Source of the DNA: Paenibacillus barcinonensis
Lineage (GTDB): Bacteria; Bacillota; Bacilli; Paenibacillales; Paenibacillaceae
Direction of reading: 5' to 3'
DNA length: 64,000 nt
Assembly (NCBI RefSeq): GCF_003217495.1
Contig: NZ_QJSW01000017.1
Coordinates: forward strand, 1-64,000
Of this stretch, positions 1 through 8,385 are shown in pieces. A model generated the notes under the pieces. That model did not search any database. It had not been told where the DNA came from and worked only from the letters and a program-made list of their open reading frames with translations. Every line of letters begins with the position of its first letter. The stretch's first letter is position 1. The position numbers were made by a program, and so were the translations under genes.

Positions 1-740
1 TTGCCGGTTTCCGGGTCGTATTTGGAGAAGATGTCCGCTGTGATCTCGATCAGATAGCTGTCAAGCTCACCTTTGTTCCAGTCCGTGAAGATTTCGTGCA
101 GTTCCTCTACAGAAACGTTCAATACGGATTTGAGCAAGTGGTACGCCTCACCAATCAATTGCATGTCACCATACTCAATGCCGTTATGTACCATTTTCAC
201 GTAATGTCCGGCACCGTCTGGTCCAATATATGTACAACATGGGTCGTCACCGACTTTGGCTGAGATCGCAGTCAGGATCGGTTCCACCAATTTATAAGCA
301 CTTTCCTGTCCGCCTGGCATAATGGAAGGGCCTTTCAGTGCGCCCTCTTCACCGCCGGATACACCTGTACCGATGAAGCGAATGCCTTTGTCCTCCAGCT
401 CTTTGCTGCGACGAACCGTGTCAGGGAAATATGCGTTTCCTCCATCAATGATGATGTCGCCCTCATCCAGATGTGGAAGCAACTGCTCAATCGTTGCGTC
501 TGTTGCTTTACCCGCTTGTACCATGATCAGAATTTTGCGCGGGGACTCCAGGGAGGCTACGAACTCTTCAATGGAGAATGTGCCTGTCAGGTTTTTGCCT
601 TCAGCTTCCTTCAACAGGTCATGTGTTTTCTCTGGCGAACGGTTAAATACCGATACCGAGAATCCTCTGCTTTCAATATTAAAGGCCAAATTTTTACCCA
701 TGACTGCCAGGCCGATTACGCCGATTTGTTGTTTTGTCAT
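1..740 (-). CDS. gnd: 6-phosphogluconate dehydrogenase, decarboxylating (partial, N-terminal part)
   Basis: Oxidises and decarboxylates 6-phosphogluconate to ribulose 5-phosphate in the cytosolic oxidative pentose phosphate pathway. The reverse-strand reading begins [17 protein letters not shown], a Rossmann fold with the NADP-binding GLAVMG loop. It continues with MVQAGKATD, the substrate-binding [18 protein letters not shown] motif and the catalytic segment [20 protein letters not shown] lies just before the ATG at 740. About 246 residues are visible of roughly 470; the C-terminal all-helical domain is beyond the window edge. No partner gene is visible. Confidence 0.96.
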   Translation of the reverse strand, partial: MTKQQIGVIGLAVMGKNLAFNIESRGFSVSVFNRSPEKTHDLLKEAEGKNLTGTFSIEEFVASLESPRKILIMVQAGKATDATIEQLLPHLDEGDIIIDGGNAYFPDTVRRSKELEDKGIRFIGTGVSGGEEGALKGPSIMPGGQESAYKLVEPILTAISAKVGDDPCCTYIGPDGAGHYVKMVHNGIEYGDMQLIGEAYHLLKSVLNVSVEELHEIFTDWNKGELDSYLIEITADIFSKYDPETG

Positions 741-952
741 CTGGTCCTCCATCCTTTACTCCAATTAATTTTATTGAAAAAAAATCTCAACAATACACCC
801 ATTTTAACGGTTTTATGTATGAAAGTGAACCCCGCGCCCTCGCCGGGCAGTGAGAAAACGTCTTAATCTGCAAAGCTGTTCATCGTATTTTCATAAAATA
901 CGTTATTATAGTAAGAGCATCGAATCTTTAGCATAAATGGAGGAGGTTGCAA

Positions 953-1558
953 ATGGCCTTTGAGCAGCTTGCAAATGAAGAGCAATTTACACTCGACATC
1001 CGAAGAACCTATCTTTTGGGAGCCTACATGAATGAATGGGGCATGCCCGAGAGCAGAATAGTCCTTTCCCAAGCCACTCGAAACATTCATGTGGAAATTT
1101 ATTATTTCCCTGCAACGATGCAGTCCGGCATTTCCCGATTTGTCACTGTGAACTTATCTCAAGCCACGCGGCCTTCTGGGGAACAGGTCTCCGCAGAGCT
1201 CATGCTTGCACTGCCATCGGATTTAGGTGGTGTAACCGTAGAGGTTGTCAACACTTATGTAGCAGACTTGATCACTCATCATATTGAAAATGCTCCGAAC
1301 TCCAACACTCCGCGTGTGATGAAGCCAAGTGCACTTGCACCAGCAGCATGGAATGCAACCGCCCTGTTAATCGACGAGCTGCGGGGAGAAAATGAATCTC
1401 TTGAACATATTCACACCGGTCAGGAGACGGTGTCTCTGTTGTGGATGATTCCGATCACTGCACATGAAGCCGACCTGATTCTAGGTCAAGGGATTGATGA
1501 GTTCGATGTCCATATAGAGAATAGTGACTACTCTATTATTGATCCCCTCCGTCCGTAG
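953..1558 (+). CDS. Suppressor-of-fused (SUFU) domain protein
   Basis: About 201 residues. The C-terminal half carries the pattern typical of bacterial SUFU-domain proteins: a LLWMIPITAHEADLILGQG stretch followed by a hydrophobic/acidic strand. An AGGAGG at 941-946 places the start at ATG 953 with a spacing of six; an upstream in-frame TTG at 947 sits too close to it. There is no signal peptide or membrane segment, so it should be cytosolic. In bacteria the family is often found as an immunity protein or as a lone gene of unknown role; no toxin gene lies beside it here. Family assignment is from motif recall. Confidence 0.7.
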   Translation: MAFEQLANEEQFTLDIRRTYLLGAYMNEWGMPESRIVLSQATRNIHVEIYYFPATMQSGISRFVTVNLSQATRPSGEQVSAELMLALPSDLGGVTVEVVNTYVADLITHHIENAPNSNTPRVMKPSALAPAAWNATALLIDELRGENESLEHIHTGQETVSLLWMIPITAHEADLILGQGIDEFDVHIENSDYSIIDPLRP

Positions 1559-1708
1559 AAAGATACGAAGCTGACAGTGCTCCCCAAACACAAGATGCAG
1601 TTTTCATTAAAACATTCATTGAATCATTAAAGGGCTGCCCTTAGCCATGTGTATGACCTTTGGGAACAGCCCCTTATAACGTAAAGCGATACTCCCGCAC
1701 CTTCTGTC

Positions 1709-2308
1709 TCATCCTTCCAGCATTAGCAGATGCCCGGACAAACGCCGCAGCGTTTCACGGCAGGCGTCAGCCTTCTCTGTATTATGGCTCTGTATGGCAT
1801 CATGCAGACGCTCCAGCTCATCATCTATTTCCATGCGCAGCAGCATAAGCCGCTCTTCGCCTTCGTGCGAGAGGAACATCTCTTCCATCTCTTCCGCCGT
1901 CGGCGCAGGTTCCTTTTGAAAAATAACCCGTTGCTTGAAGCCTGACACTTCCACCAGACGAATCACTTCTCCAAATAAAATATTCTCCACCGTCATCTGT
2001 TGATCCTTGAACCGCTTCACCACCGCATGTCCGCGTGTATCGCCAATCAGCTTCTCCAGCCATTCGGCAAGCCTCGCATCCTTGATCACATAGTCCCCTG
2101 TCATTTTGTAATTCCCGCTGCGCGTTTGTTGAAAACGGAGCTTTACCAGCTTGCGTCCGGTGCGGACTGACAAAATAAAGAAGGATTCGTCCTCGCTCCA
2201 ATATAGTGAATACCCCTCACGAATGAGGTCTTTGATTAGATTTTGGATATGCCGACGGTTGAACCGCAGCTCCAGATTGCAATATTCAACTTCATAACTC
2301 TTGTTCAC
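1709..2308 (-). CDS. Conserved hypothetical protein, soluble, 199 aa
   Basis: I do not recognise a named family. The protein starts MNKSYEVEYCNLELRFNRR, is highly charged, and has no signal peptide or membrane segment. The C-terminal 60 residues (EEMEEMFLSHEGEERLMLLR onward) are strongly acidic and helical and could form a coiled coil. The middle alternates short strand-like segments (FFILSVRTGRKLVKLRF). It is monocistronic between a plus-strand SUFU gene and a 430-bp gap. Function unknown. Confidence 0.75.
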   Translation of the reverse strand: MNKSYEVEYCNLELRFNRRHIQNLIKDLIREGYSLYWSEDESFFILSVRTGRKLVKLRFQQTRSGNYKMTGDYVIKDARLAEWLEKLIGDTRGHAVVKRFKDQQMTVENILFGEVIRLVEVSGFKQRVIFQKEPAPTAEEMEEMFLSHEGEERLMLLRMEIDDELERLHDAIQSHNTEKADACRETLRRLSGHLLMLEG

Positions 2309-2739
2309 GGCACTCCCTCCATCTGTACCGGACTTGCTCCGGCCCTCATGTTCAAGCGCTTTTGTTACATCGGCTTACCCTATTTTATACTTCATTTTAT
2401 GTAAGGGTACTTGGTTATTTGACTATTTTTCACCGAATACGAATGCGGATTGCAGCTTTCCGCAGATGCACAGGGGCAAGCCTCCCGATCTCAAAGGAGT
2501 TCAAACAGATGAAACAGGTGCTACTTTCGTGCAAACTCTTTTTTGACGCCTTATCATATGACTTGACCTGACATCATCAGATGTTGTAATTTATGCTCCG
2601 CCCTGCAAGACAAGACCCGTTTGCACTAAATAACATTTTCCTGACTATAAAATCAAACCAAAAGAGCCCCACAACCTGCTGGCTGATGGAGCTCCCTGAT
2701 GATAATATACCTGTCCGCCGGATAAACGATAAGATCAAA
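2309..2739. other. Intergenic gap, no convincing gene
   Basis: About 430 bp between the divergently placed start of the 199-aa protein and the 3' end of the MFS gene. It holds the likely MFS terminator near 2655-2697 and a small TGCGG/CCGCA hairpin at 2444-2464. One 20-codon plus-strand reading (2510-2572) is preceded by AAAGGAG but has no recognisable content. I see no further gene. Confidence 0.6.
2655..2697 (-). terminator. Probable rho-independent terminator of the MFS gene
   Basis: Read on the minus strand, GAGCTCC pairs with GGGGCTC around a loop of about 17 nt and is followed by TTTTGG and further T-rich sequence, about 40 nt after the MFS stop codon. Confidence 0.5.
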
Positions 2740-4077
2740 CTATCCTGTCGGTGCTGTTCGAAACGGCTTGCGTGCTAATACAAAATGAACCACCGCCAGC
2801 CCAGCCATTACAAAAGCACTGGCAATAAACGGAGCCGGATGACTGATATGATCCCACAGCAGCCCGGATACAATTGGACCCACGACCATACCCGACCCCT
2901 GTAGTGTTAGAAAAAAGCCCCAGATCGCACCGCGCTCACCTTCAGGAATCAATGTGGCAACAAACGCATTCCACGCGGGCAGAATCATGGCATAACTCAC
3001 CCCAACCAGCATAACGATACCAAAAACAACAGGAATAGACGTTATCGCCGAGAAAGCAAACAAGCTGGCCGCCGCCATCAAAAATCCGATATTCAGAAAC
3101 GGTTTTGTACCGAACCTGTCCACCATTTTCCCTACAGGCAACAGGGCAATCACTGTAATGCCCCCTCCTGCAATAAGCAGCAGGCTGTACAGGTTTGGTG
3201 AGATGTCCAGATCCGTGCGTGTGTACAGTGTAATAACTGGACTCAACAAGCCAATCACGAACGACTGCATGAACAAAGCCGGATATACGAGTGGGTTTAC
3301 ATTCAGCGTGCTCCGCACCCGATGCAAGGTCCGTCTTACGCTCTGCTGTAGCCGAATAAACGGAGTGAGCAGGTTAGGCTTGGCAGGATACTTTGCTCTG
3401 ACTCCCTTTGCTGCCTCTCCTCCACCTCCATGCTCTTCACTGCCTCCAGCGACTCCTCTTTCTCCATTAGGCCCTCCCTCAAGCACCACTCTGCCGGGGA
3501 GAACCATCGCTACCAGAATGACCAGAATAGCACAGCCCATCAGAACCAGAAAAATCGTACGATAATCATGATTGGTGCGTTCCAGCAACCAGTTCATGCC
3601 AATCGGGCCGAGTCCTGTTCCTCCCAGGGCCGCCATCTCCAATGCCCCCATCGCGGTGCCATTTTTGTTCTGCGGGCCTGACATCGCGGTTACTCCCGTC
3701 ATTGCACAAGGCCACAAGGGTGATGTACCGATCCCCAGAATCAGGCAAGCCATAGACAGGCCGAAGGCACTTTTGAAAAAAAGAATCATAATAACCGCAA
3801 TTAATGTACAGATCAGAGCCGTAACCATGGTCGCCCGAAAGCCAATTCGCTCTGCTGCCCAGCCTGAAGGTGCTCTGAACAGATTATCTCCGAGATATTG
3901 CAGGGCAAAAGCCACACCAATGACACCAGCGGACAAGCCCAGAATGTTATCCATATATACGGGCAGAACTGCTACAAGCAGTGCCCCCTTGATGATCTCT
4001 ACCAGGAAAAGCGTCAGCCACATCGCAATAAAAAAAGGCGATCTTAGTATTTTGGCCGGTTTGATGTCGGTTTGCAT
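2740..4077 (-). CDS. Major facilitator superfamily transporter
   Basis: About 445 residues with roughly 12 hydrophobic helices arranged in two halves around a long charged central loop (residues about 205-245, with EHGGGGEAAKG). A loop-2 motif resembling the MFS signature lies at GDNLFRAPSGWAAERIGFR and its repeat at PVGKMVDRFGTKPFL. It is probably a drug/metabolite efflux pump in the cytoplasmic membrane; the substrate cannot be read from sequence. The frame extends 23 codons further upstream, but AAAGGGGA just before ATG 4077 (MQTDIKPAK) makes this the likely start. It is divergent from speA. Confidence 0.88.
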   Translation of the reverse strand: MQTDIKPAKILRSPFFIAMWLTLFLVEIIKGALLVAVLPVYMDNILGLSAGVIGVAFALQYLGDNLFRAPSGWAAERIGFRATMVTALICTLIAVIMILFFKSAFGLSMACLILGIGTSPLWPCAMTGVTAMSGPQNKNGTAMGALEMAALGGTGLGPIGMNWLLERTNHDYRTIFLVLMGCAILVILVAMVLPGRVVLEGGPNGERGVAGGSEEHGGGGEAAKGVRAKYPAKPNLLTPFIRLQQSVRRTLHRVRSTLNVNPLVYPALFMQSFVIGLLSPVITLYTRTDLDISPNLYSLLLIAGGGITVIALLPVGKMVDRFGTKPFLNIGFLMAAASLFAFSAITSIPVVFGIVMLVGVSYAMILPAWNAFVATLIPEGERGAIWGFFLTLQGSGMVVGPIVSGLLWDHISHPAPFIASAFVMAGLAVVHFVLARKPFRTAPTG

Positions 4078-4254
4078 TCTTTTTCCCCTTTCACGGTTCA
4101 TTTGCCCGTCCTCTACCCTTAGTGTAACCGAAGGTATGATGACCAAATCTCACCAGTTCAAAAATTTGTCGTTCATACCGCTTGCATTCGGTTCTTAATT
4201 TGCTATACTCATCTTTGTTTACCATTTTACTTAGGAAGGGTTGTGACAGCACTG

Positions 4255-5730
4255 ATGAATCACCACCGTACGCCGCTGTTTACCGCTTTGAAAAATCACG
4301 CGGCACTCAATCCCGTACAGTTTCACATTCCGGGACATAAAAAAGGATTGGGAGCGGACTCAGAATTCCGTGAATTTATTGGCGATAACGCCTTCTCCAT
4401 AGATTTGATCAACATCGCACCACTCGATGACCTGCATCAGCCTACAGCGGTTATTCAGGAAGCACAGATACTTGCCGCAGATGCCTTTGGAGCCGATTAT
4501 ACCTACTTTAGTGTACAGGGTACAAGCAGTGCAATCATGACGATGATTCTGTCGGTCTGCAGTCCGGGAGACAAAATTATTGTGCCGCGCAATGTGCATA
4601 AATCGGTTTTGTCTGCCATCATTTTCTCAGGAGCGAAGCCGGTATTCGTCTCTCCTGCACAGGATGTCAATCTTGGAATTGATCACGGTGTAACGATTCA
4701 GTCGATCCGTCGTGCTCTTGAACGCCACCCGGATGCCAAGGCCCTACTGGTCATCAATCCAACCTATTATGGAGTCTGTACAGACCTCAAGGCCATCGTA
4801 GAGCTGGCTCACAGCTACCAGGTGCCTGTTCTGGTGGATGAGGCACACGGTGTGCTTATCCACTTCCATGAGGACCTGCCGCTGTCAGCTATGGCTGCCG
4901 GGGCGGATATGGCTGCCACAAGTGTGCATAAACTTGGTGGTTCCATGACCCAGAGCTCTGTACTGAATCTGAACACCAAGAACGGCTTTGTCAATCCACA
5001 GCGTGTACAGACCATCCTGAGCCTGCTTACATCGACATCCACCTCATATGTATTGCTTGCATCACTGGATACCTCCAGAAGGAATCTGGCCCTTCATGGA
5101 CACGAGATTGCCCAGAAGGCTATTGACCTTGCCGAGTTTGCACGTCGTACGATTAATGATATTGATGGATTATATTGCTTCGGCAAAGAACTGTTAGGCA
5201 CGGAAGCAACCTTCAATTATGATCCAACCAAAGTAACGATCCATGTGCGCCACCTTGGAATTACCGGTTACGAAACTGAGAACTGGCTACGTGAGCACTA
5301 CAACATTGAGGTTGAACTTAGTGACATGTACAATATTCTGTGCCTCATTACACCAGGTGATACAGATGAAAGTGTAAATATCTTGCTGAATGCACTGCAA
5401 GATCTCTCTCGCACGTATTACCAGGTCAATCCGGCGCATGAGCTTGTCGTTAAAGTGCCAGACATTCCTCAACTGATGCTGACACCGCGTGATGCCTTCT
5501 ACGGGGATACCGAGGTTATTCCCTTCAAGGAATCCGCTGGACGTATTATTTCGGAATTCATCTATGTGTACCCGCCAGGTATTCCGATTCTGCTGCCCGG
5601 TGAGGTTATTACACAAGAGAACATCGACTACATCATTGATCACGTTGAGGTTGGACTACCGGTCAAAGGACCGGAGGACCGCAGCGTAACCAATGTCAAG
5701 GTCATCGTTGAAGCTGACGCTATTTTCTAG
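4255..5730 (+). CDS. speA: Arginine decarboxylase, biosynthetic (SpeA family)
   Basis: PLP-dependent fold type I decarboxylase converting arginine to agmatine, the first step of polyamine synthesis. The sequence follows Bacillus SpeA nearly throughout: VQFHIPGHKKG, SIDLINIAPLDDLHQP, FSVQGTSSAIMTM, VDEAHGVLIHFHEDLPLSA and the Schiff-base lysine in ATSVHKLGGSMTQSS. Length (491 aa) matches the family. The frame also contains GTG 4243, but ATG 4255 gives MNHHRTPLFT, aligning with the start of B. subtilis SpeA (from memory). The SD AGGAAGG at 4233-4239 fits GTG better by spacing, so the start is uncertain. It appears monocistronic. Confidence 0.94.
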   Translation: MNHHRTPLFTALKNHAALNPVQFHIPGHKKGLGADSEFREFIGDNAFSIDLINIAPLDDLHQPTAVIQEAQILAADAFGADYTYFSVQGTSSAIMTMILSVCSPGDKIIVPRNVHKSVLSAIIFSGAKPVFVSPAQDVNLGIDHGVTIQSIRRALERHPDAKALLVINPTYYGVCTDLKAIVELAHSYQVPVLVDEAHGVLIHFHEDLPLSAMAAGADMAATSVHKLGGSMTQSSVLNLNTKNGFVNPQRVQTILSLLTSTSTSYVLLASLDTSRRNLALHGHEIAQKAIDLAEFARRTINDIDGLYCFGKELLGTEATFNYDPTKVTIHVRHLGITGYETENWLREHYNIEVELSDMYNILCLITPGDTDESVNILLNALQDLSRTYYQVNPAHELVVKVPDIPQLMLTPRDAFYGDTEVIPFKESAGRIISEFIYVYPPGIPILLPGEVITQENIDYIIDHVEVGLPVKGPEDRSVTNVKVIVEADAIF

Positions 5731-5741
5731 ATAGAAATGTT

Positions 5742-5770
5742 GGACCGGGTTTATGCCCCGGTCCTTTTCT
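5742..5770 (+). terminator. speA terminator
   Basis: GGACCGGG pairs with CCCCGGTCC around a short loop, directly after the speA stop, followed by TTTTCTATTTTT. Confidence 0.88.
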
Positions 5771-5800
5771 ATTTTTCAGACTGCTGATGCAGCGACAACA

Positions 5801-5829
5801 AAAGGCCCCTTGAAATTCAAGGAGCCTTT
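5801..5829 (-). terminator. Terminator of the DUF1292 gene
   Basis: An AAAGGCCCCTTGAA / TTCAAGGAGCCTTT hairpin lies about 20 nt after the DUF1292 stop on the minus strand; the T tract is short. Confidence 0.65.
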
Positions 5830-5851
5830 CGTGTTTATTCCAAAAGATCAA

Positions 5852-6166
5852 TTATTCTTGGGAAGAAGCCACAAGCTCGTTGTAAGCCGCTTCTACACGG
5901 TTCCACTCTGCTTCATCTTCGATATTGTAGAGCACCATTTCCTCGTCTTCTTCTTCCATACGCAGGATGATGCCATCAGCTTCAGGATTGTTACGTTCCA
6001 GCAAAAGAGCATAAACGTTATCTTGTACGTCAAATGTCTCTACCAAAACCATTTCCACGTCTTGACCATTCTCGTCAGTCAGCGTGAGAAGGATCTCTTC
6101 ATGTTCATGATCGTGATCATGGTCGTGACCGCAGTTATCTCCATGCTCGTGTTTGTGATCGCTCAT
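5852..6166 (-). CDS. DUF1292 (YrzB-like) protein with His-rich N terminus
   Basis: 104 residues. The acidic core (ILLTLTDENGQDVEMVLVET, then GIILRMEEEDEEMVLYNIED) is the DUF1292 pattern seen in the Bacillus YrzB family, which often sits near yrrK and mltG. Here it is a single gene. The first 25 residues are unusual: HKHEHGDNCGHDHDHDHEHE contains nine His plus Cys and acidic residues and could bind metal. ATG 6166 is chosen over an upstream ATG at 6238 because GCGAGGT precedes it and similarity begins there. It is likely cytosolic; its function is not known. Confidence 0.85.
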   Translation of the reverse strand: MSDHKHEHGDNCGHDHDHDHEHEEILLTLTDENGQDVEMVLVETFDVQDNVYALLLERNNPEADGIILRMEEEDEEMVLYNIEDEAEWNRVEAAYNELVASSQE

Positions 6167-6275
6167 TGTAATACCTCGCTTCATCAATAGAAAATGTGTA
6201 ACCCTGCATATCGTAACATGTTCACAGAGCCAGGTCAATTTTAAGGATCACGTTTATCAAGCGTTTGTTTAACCT

Positions 6276-6830
6276 TTATTCATTAAGGGCTGTAATGACT
6301 TTTTCAGCTACCTGAACGTAGCTGCTATTTGCATTTTCTTTAATGTGGAAGCCGATCAGGTACTTGCCAGCACGACTAAAATCATACGTAAAATCATACG
6401 TGCGGAACCAGAAGTTATCCTTCTGTGTCGACAGCTCCTGCGCTTGAATATCCTTCACCTGGCCACTCGGGTCCGTTATGGTCACTTTCACAGCAGCGAC
6501 ATCTGTGGACAGACTGTCTACTTGTGAGAACACATTAAACTTCAATTTGCCCACGTTAACATTGCCAAACACAGTGTCTCCCTTAAAAAGAAAAATATGT
6601 ACATTCGGCTTGATCACCATGACCCGCTTGCTGCTGTTATCCCACCGAGCCAGACCTCCTGCCTCCCGAACAGGTACATATGTCGTTCCATTAATCAGAT
6701 AGCCTCCGTCAGACGCTTCCTTGCCGTTAATGAGCACACGAATCTTCTCGTTCACAGAATCAGCAAACAATAAAGACCCGCCCAGCAAGGAGAATACCAT
6801 GACACATAGCAGTACTCTCTTCCATTTCAT
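6276..6830 (-). CDS. Secreted stalk-domain protein (copper amine oxidase N-terminal-like)
   Basis: 184 residues with a classic signal peptide (MKWKRVLLCVMVFSLLGGSLLFADS). A stalk/copper-amine-oxidase-N motif follows: IRVLINGKEASDGGYLINGTTYVPVREAGG. Such domains are common in Paenibacillus cell-surface proteins and do not imply oxidase activity. The remainder is strand-rich (VAAVKVTITDPSGQVKDIQ) and resembles an immunoglobulin-like module. GGGAGGG lies 5' of the ATG. Likely extracellular or wall-associated; role unknown. Confidence 0.82.
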   Translation of the reverse strand: MKWKRVLLCVMVFSLLGGSLLFADSVNEKIRVLINGKEASDGGYLINGTTYVPVREAGGLARWDNSSKRVMVIKPNVHIFLFKGDTVFGNVNVGKLKFNVFSQVDSLSTDVAAVKVTITDPSGQVKDIQAQELSTQKDNFWFRTYDFTYDFSRAGKYLIGFHIKENANSSYVQVAEKVITALNE

Positions 6831-6960
6831 CCCGTCAATATTCCCTCCCCTGCTGCTAGCTATTTGTACATTTATACTGCGAACTCAACCACAAAGTTGC
6901 GCTGTTTTTCATCATTTTTCATTTTTTATCCAAAATATTTACCACCCATTGGGAAACGCA

Positions 6961-6991
6961 AAAAAAGGCTACCCTGTTGTCAGGATACCCC
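6961..6991 (-). terminator. Terminator after the small Cys-containing gene
   Basis: On the minus strand GGGTATCCTG pairs with CAGGGTAGCC around ACAA, followed by seven T. It lies about 40 nt after the stop at 7031. Confidence 0.85.
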
Positions 6992-7030
6992 AGTACACGA
7001 ATTATTATATATTCGCTATTAGATGAAGTG

Positions 7031-7231
7031 TCATGATGATACGTGACGGGTGAGAATACAGGGAACCCCTTTACCGACCGCTCCGCCCTCTCTCATGCGT
7101 GCAGCATATTCCGTTCCCCTTGAACAAGGCGTCTTGCAGTGTTCACATACATCGGATGTGACCAGCTTCATGGATACACGCATCTTGTCACTTTTTAAGG
7201 CGGCAGCCTTCTTCCCCTTTGCCTTTGCCAT
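7031..7231 (-). CDS. Small conserved Cys-containing protein
   Basis: 66 residues starting MAKAKGKKAAALKSDKMRVS. It contains DVCEHCKTPCSRG and a fourth cysteine in GVPCILTRH; the CxxC-x3-C arrangement suggests zinc binding or a redox role, but that is inference. The frame runs 14 codons further upstream; ATG 7231 is preceded by GGGGAATCC and is preferred. A terminator follows. No named family recognised. Confidence 0.7.
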   Translation of the reverse strand: MAKAKGKKAAALKSDKMRVSMKLVTSDVCEHCKTPCSRGTEYAARMREGGAVGKGVPCILTRHVSS

Positions 7232-7315
7232 CCCGGATTCCCCATTTCCCATAATGCTAACTGAATAATGCATCTTATGGGGAAACGCCTAAATGTGTGC
7301 CTTCAATTCATATCA

Positions 7316-7504
7316 TTAGAAAACATATTTGAATATCAGAAAAATCACCAGGAAAATACCTGCAATAATCAACCAGTTGCTGATCTCCCACCAAATTCCT
7401 TTTCCTCCACCCGATATTAACTGCTGAGATTTCTCTTCATGACGCTGCTGGTGAGTATACACTTCCGATGAATCCGGCGGCTTGTTCCAGTCTCTGAAAT
7501 CCAT
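7316..7504 (-). CDS. Small single-pass membrane protein
   Basis: 62 residues: a polar N terminus (MDFRDWNKPPDSSEVYTHQQ) and one C-terminal transmembrane helix (NWLIIAGIFLVIFLIFKYVF), predicting a tail-anchored topology with the N terminus inside. AAAAGGGGGCC precedes ATG 7504, which is preferred over an ATG at 7537. No family recognised. Confidence 0.7.
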   Translation of the reverse strand: MDFRDWNKPPDSSEVYTHQQRHEEKSQQLISGGGKGIWWEISNWLIIAGIFLVIFLIFKYVF

Positions 7505-7683
7505 ATAACGGCCCCCTTTTTGATATGGCAGGTTCAATGGCTAGCTCAAACGAGTCTACACATTCTAGATTCCTTTACGTTTTATCGAATGTAAAAGTTT
7601 CAACATTTTAACATTTTAATTTTGTTATTTTACAGTTCAGGCTGTTTTGGCTTCCAAATGATAATTCACTTTGTATACAACAC

Positions 7684-7713
7684 TAACAAAAAACCTCCGA
7701 TTGCCCGGAGGTT
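7684..7713 (-). terminator. ohr terminator
   Basis: AACCTCCG / CGGAGGTT hairpin with TTTTTGTTAG on the minus strand, about 55 nt after the ohr stop. Confidence 0.85.
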
Positions 7714-7767
7714 TGGTTAAATTCATATTTAGTTTTATCTCAAAGGGGTAACCTTTAGTCGGAAGAA

Positions 7768-8187
7768 TTAAGCACGCTCCACTGTAACGTTGACGTTGCC
7801 TTTGATGGCTTTGGAGTATGGGCAATAGTCATGAGCAAGCTTCACGAATTTCTCTGCTGTCTCTTCGTCCAGACCGAGAATTTTCACTTCAAGCTCAACA
7901 TTCAGCTTCACACCACCGTCTGCCGGGTCTGCCACCAGTGCTACCGTTGCAGATACTGTACTGCGTTCAATGGTTACGTTATGTTTCTTCAATTGAAATT
8001 CCAATGCAGAGTTAAAACATGCACTGTAACCTGCTGCAAACAGCTGCTCCGGATTTGTAGCCGTAGTTACTTGTCCACCAAGCTCAGGAGGTGTAGCAAC
8101 ATCCATCATAAAAACGTTATCCGGGGATTGCACGATTCCTTGACGTCCACCTGTGTTAATAACTGTTGTTTCATATAGAGTTTTCAT
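7768..8187 (-). CDS. ohr: Organic hydroperoxide resistance protein (Ohr/OsmC family)
   Basis: 139-residue thiol peroxidase that reduces organic hydroperoxides in the cytosol. It shows the Ohr hallmarks: MKTLYETTVINTGGRQG, GTATNPEQLFAAGYSACF-type region with the first redox cysteine, and the second in HDYCPYSKA near the C terminus. The length is typical. GAGGAGAG lies before ATG 8187; an ATG at 8214 lacks a site. It is monocistronic with its own terminator and an OhrR-like operator overlapping the promoter, but no ohrR gene is next to it. Confidence 0.94.
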   Translation of the reverse strand: MKTLYETTVINTGGRQGIVQSPDNVFMMDVATPPELGGQVTTATNPEQLFAAGYSACFNSALEFQLKKHNVTIERSTVSATVALVADPADGGVKLNVELEVKILGLDEETAEKFVKLAHDYCPYSKAIKGNVNVTVERA

Positions 8188-8257
8188 ATTCAATCTCTCC
8201 TCTTTCGATTCCATATTTGTTATATTGGCTAAACATCATTTCATTTAACTTGTTTAC

Positions 8258-8293
8258 AAATTGATTGTACACAATTTAATTTGGTTTGTAAAC
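8258..8293 (-). promoter_or_regulatory. ohr promoter with OhrR-like operator
   Basis: On the minus strand TTTACA (8287-8292) and TACAAT (8264-8269) are separated by exactly 17 bp. The -10 region lies inside an AAATTGATTGTACACAATTT palindrome resembling the Bacillus OhrR box (AATT...ATTGTAnACAAT...AATT, from memory). An outer GTTTACAAA (8252-8260) / TTTGTAAAC (8285-8293) inverted repeat encloses it. Repression by OhrR with peroxide release is the expected mode. Confidence 0.75.
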
Positions 8294-8300
8294 ATTTTTT

Positions 8301-8334
8301 TTCAAAAAAAGAGACGCCTTTTGAAAGGCGACTC
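8301..8334 (-). terminator. CotH-like gene terminator
   Basis: GAGTCGCCTTT / AAAGGCGTCTC hairpin followed by seven T on the minus strand, about 50 nt after the stop at 8386 and immediately upstream of the ohr promoter. Confidence 0.9.
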
Positions 8335-8385
8335 CATGTATCATTCCATGAACACGCTGACGTTATTTCATCGCTACAACAGAAC

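Noticed and set aside
2510-2572. 20-codon plus-strand frame preceded by AAAGGAG
   Set aside because: Too short, no conserved content, and no downstream gene on that strand it could lead into.
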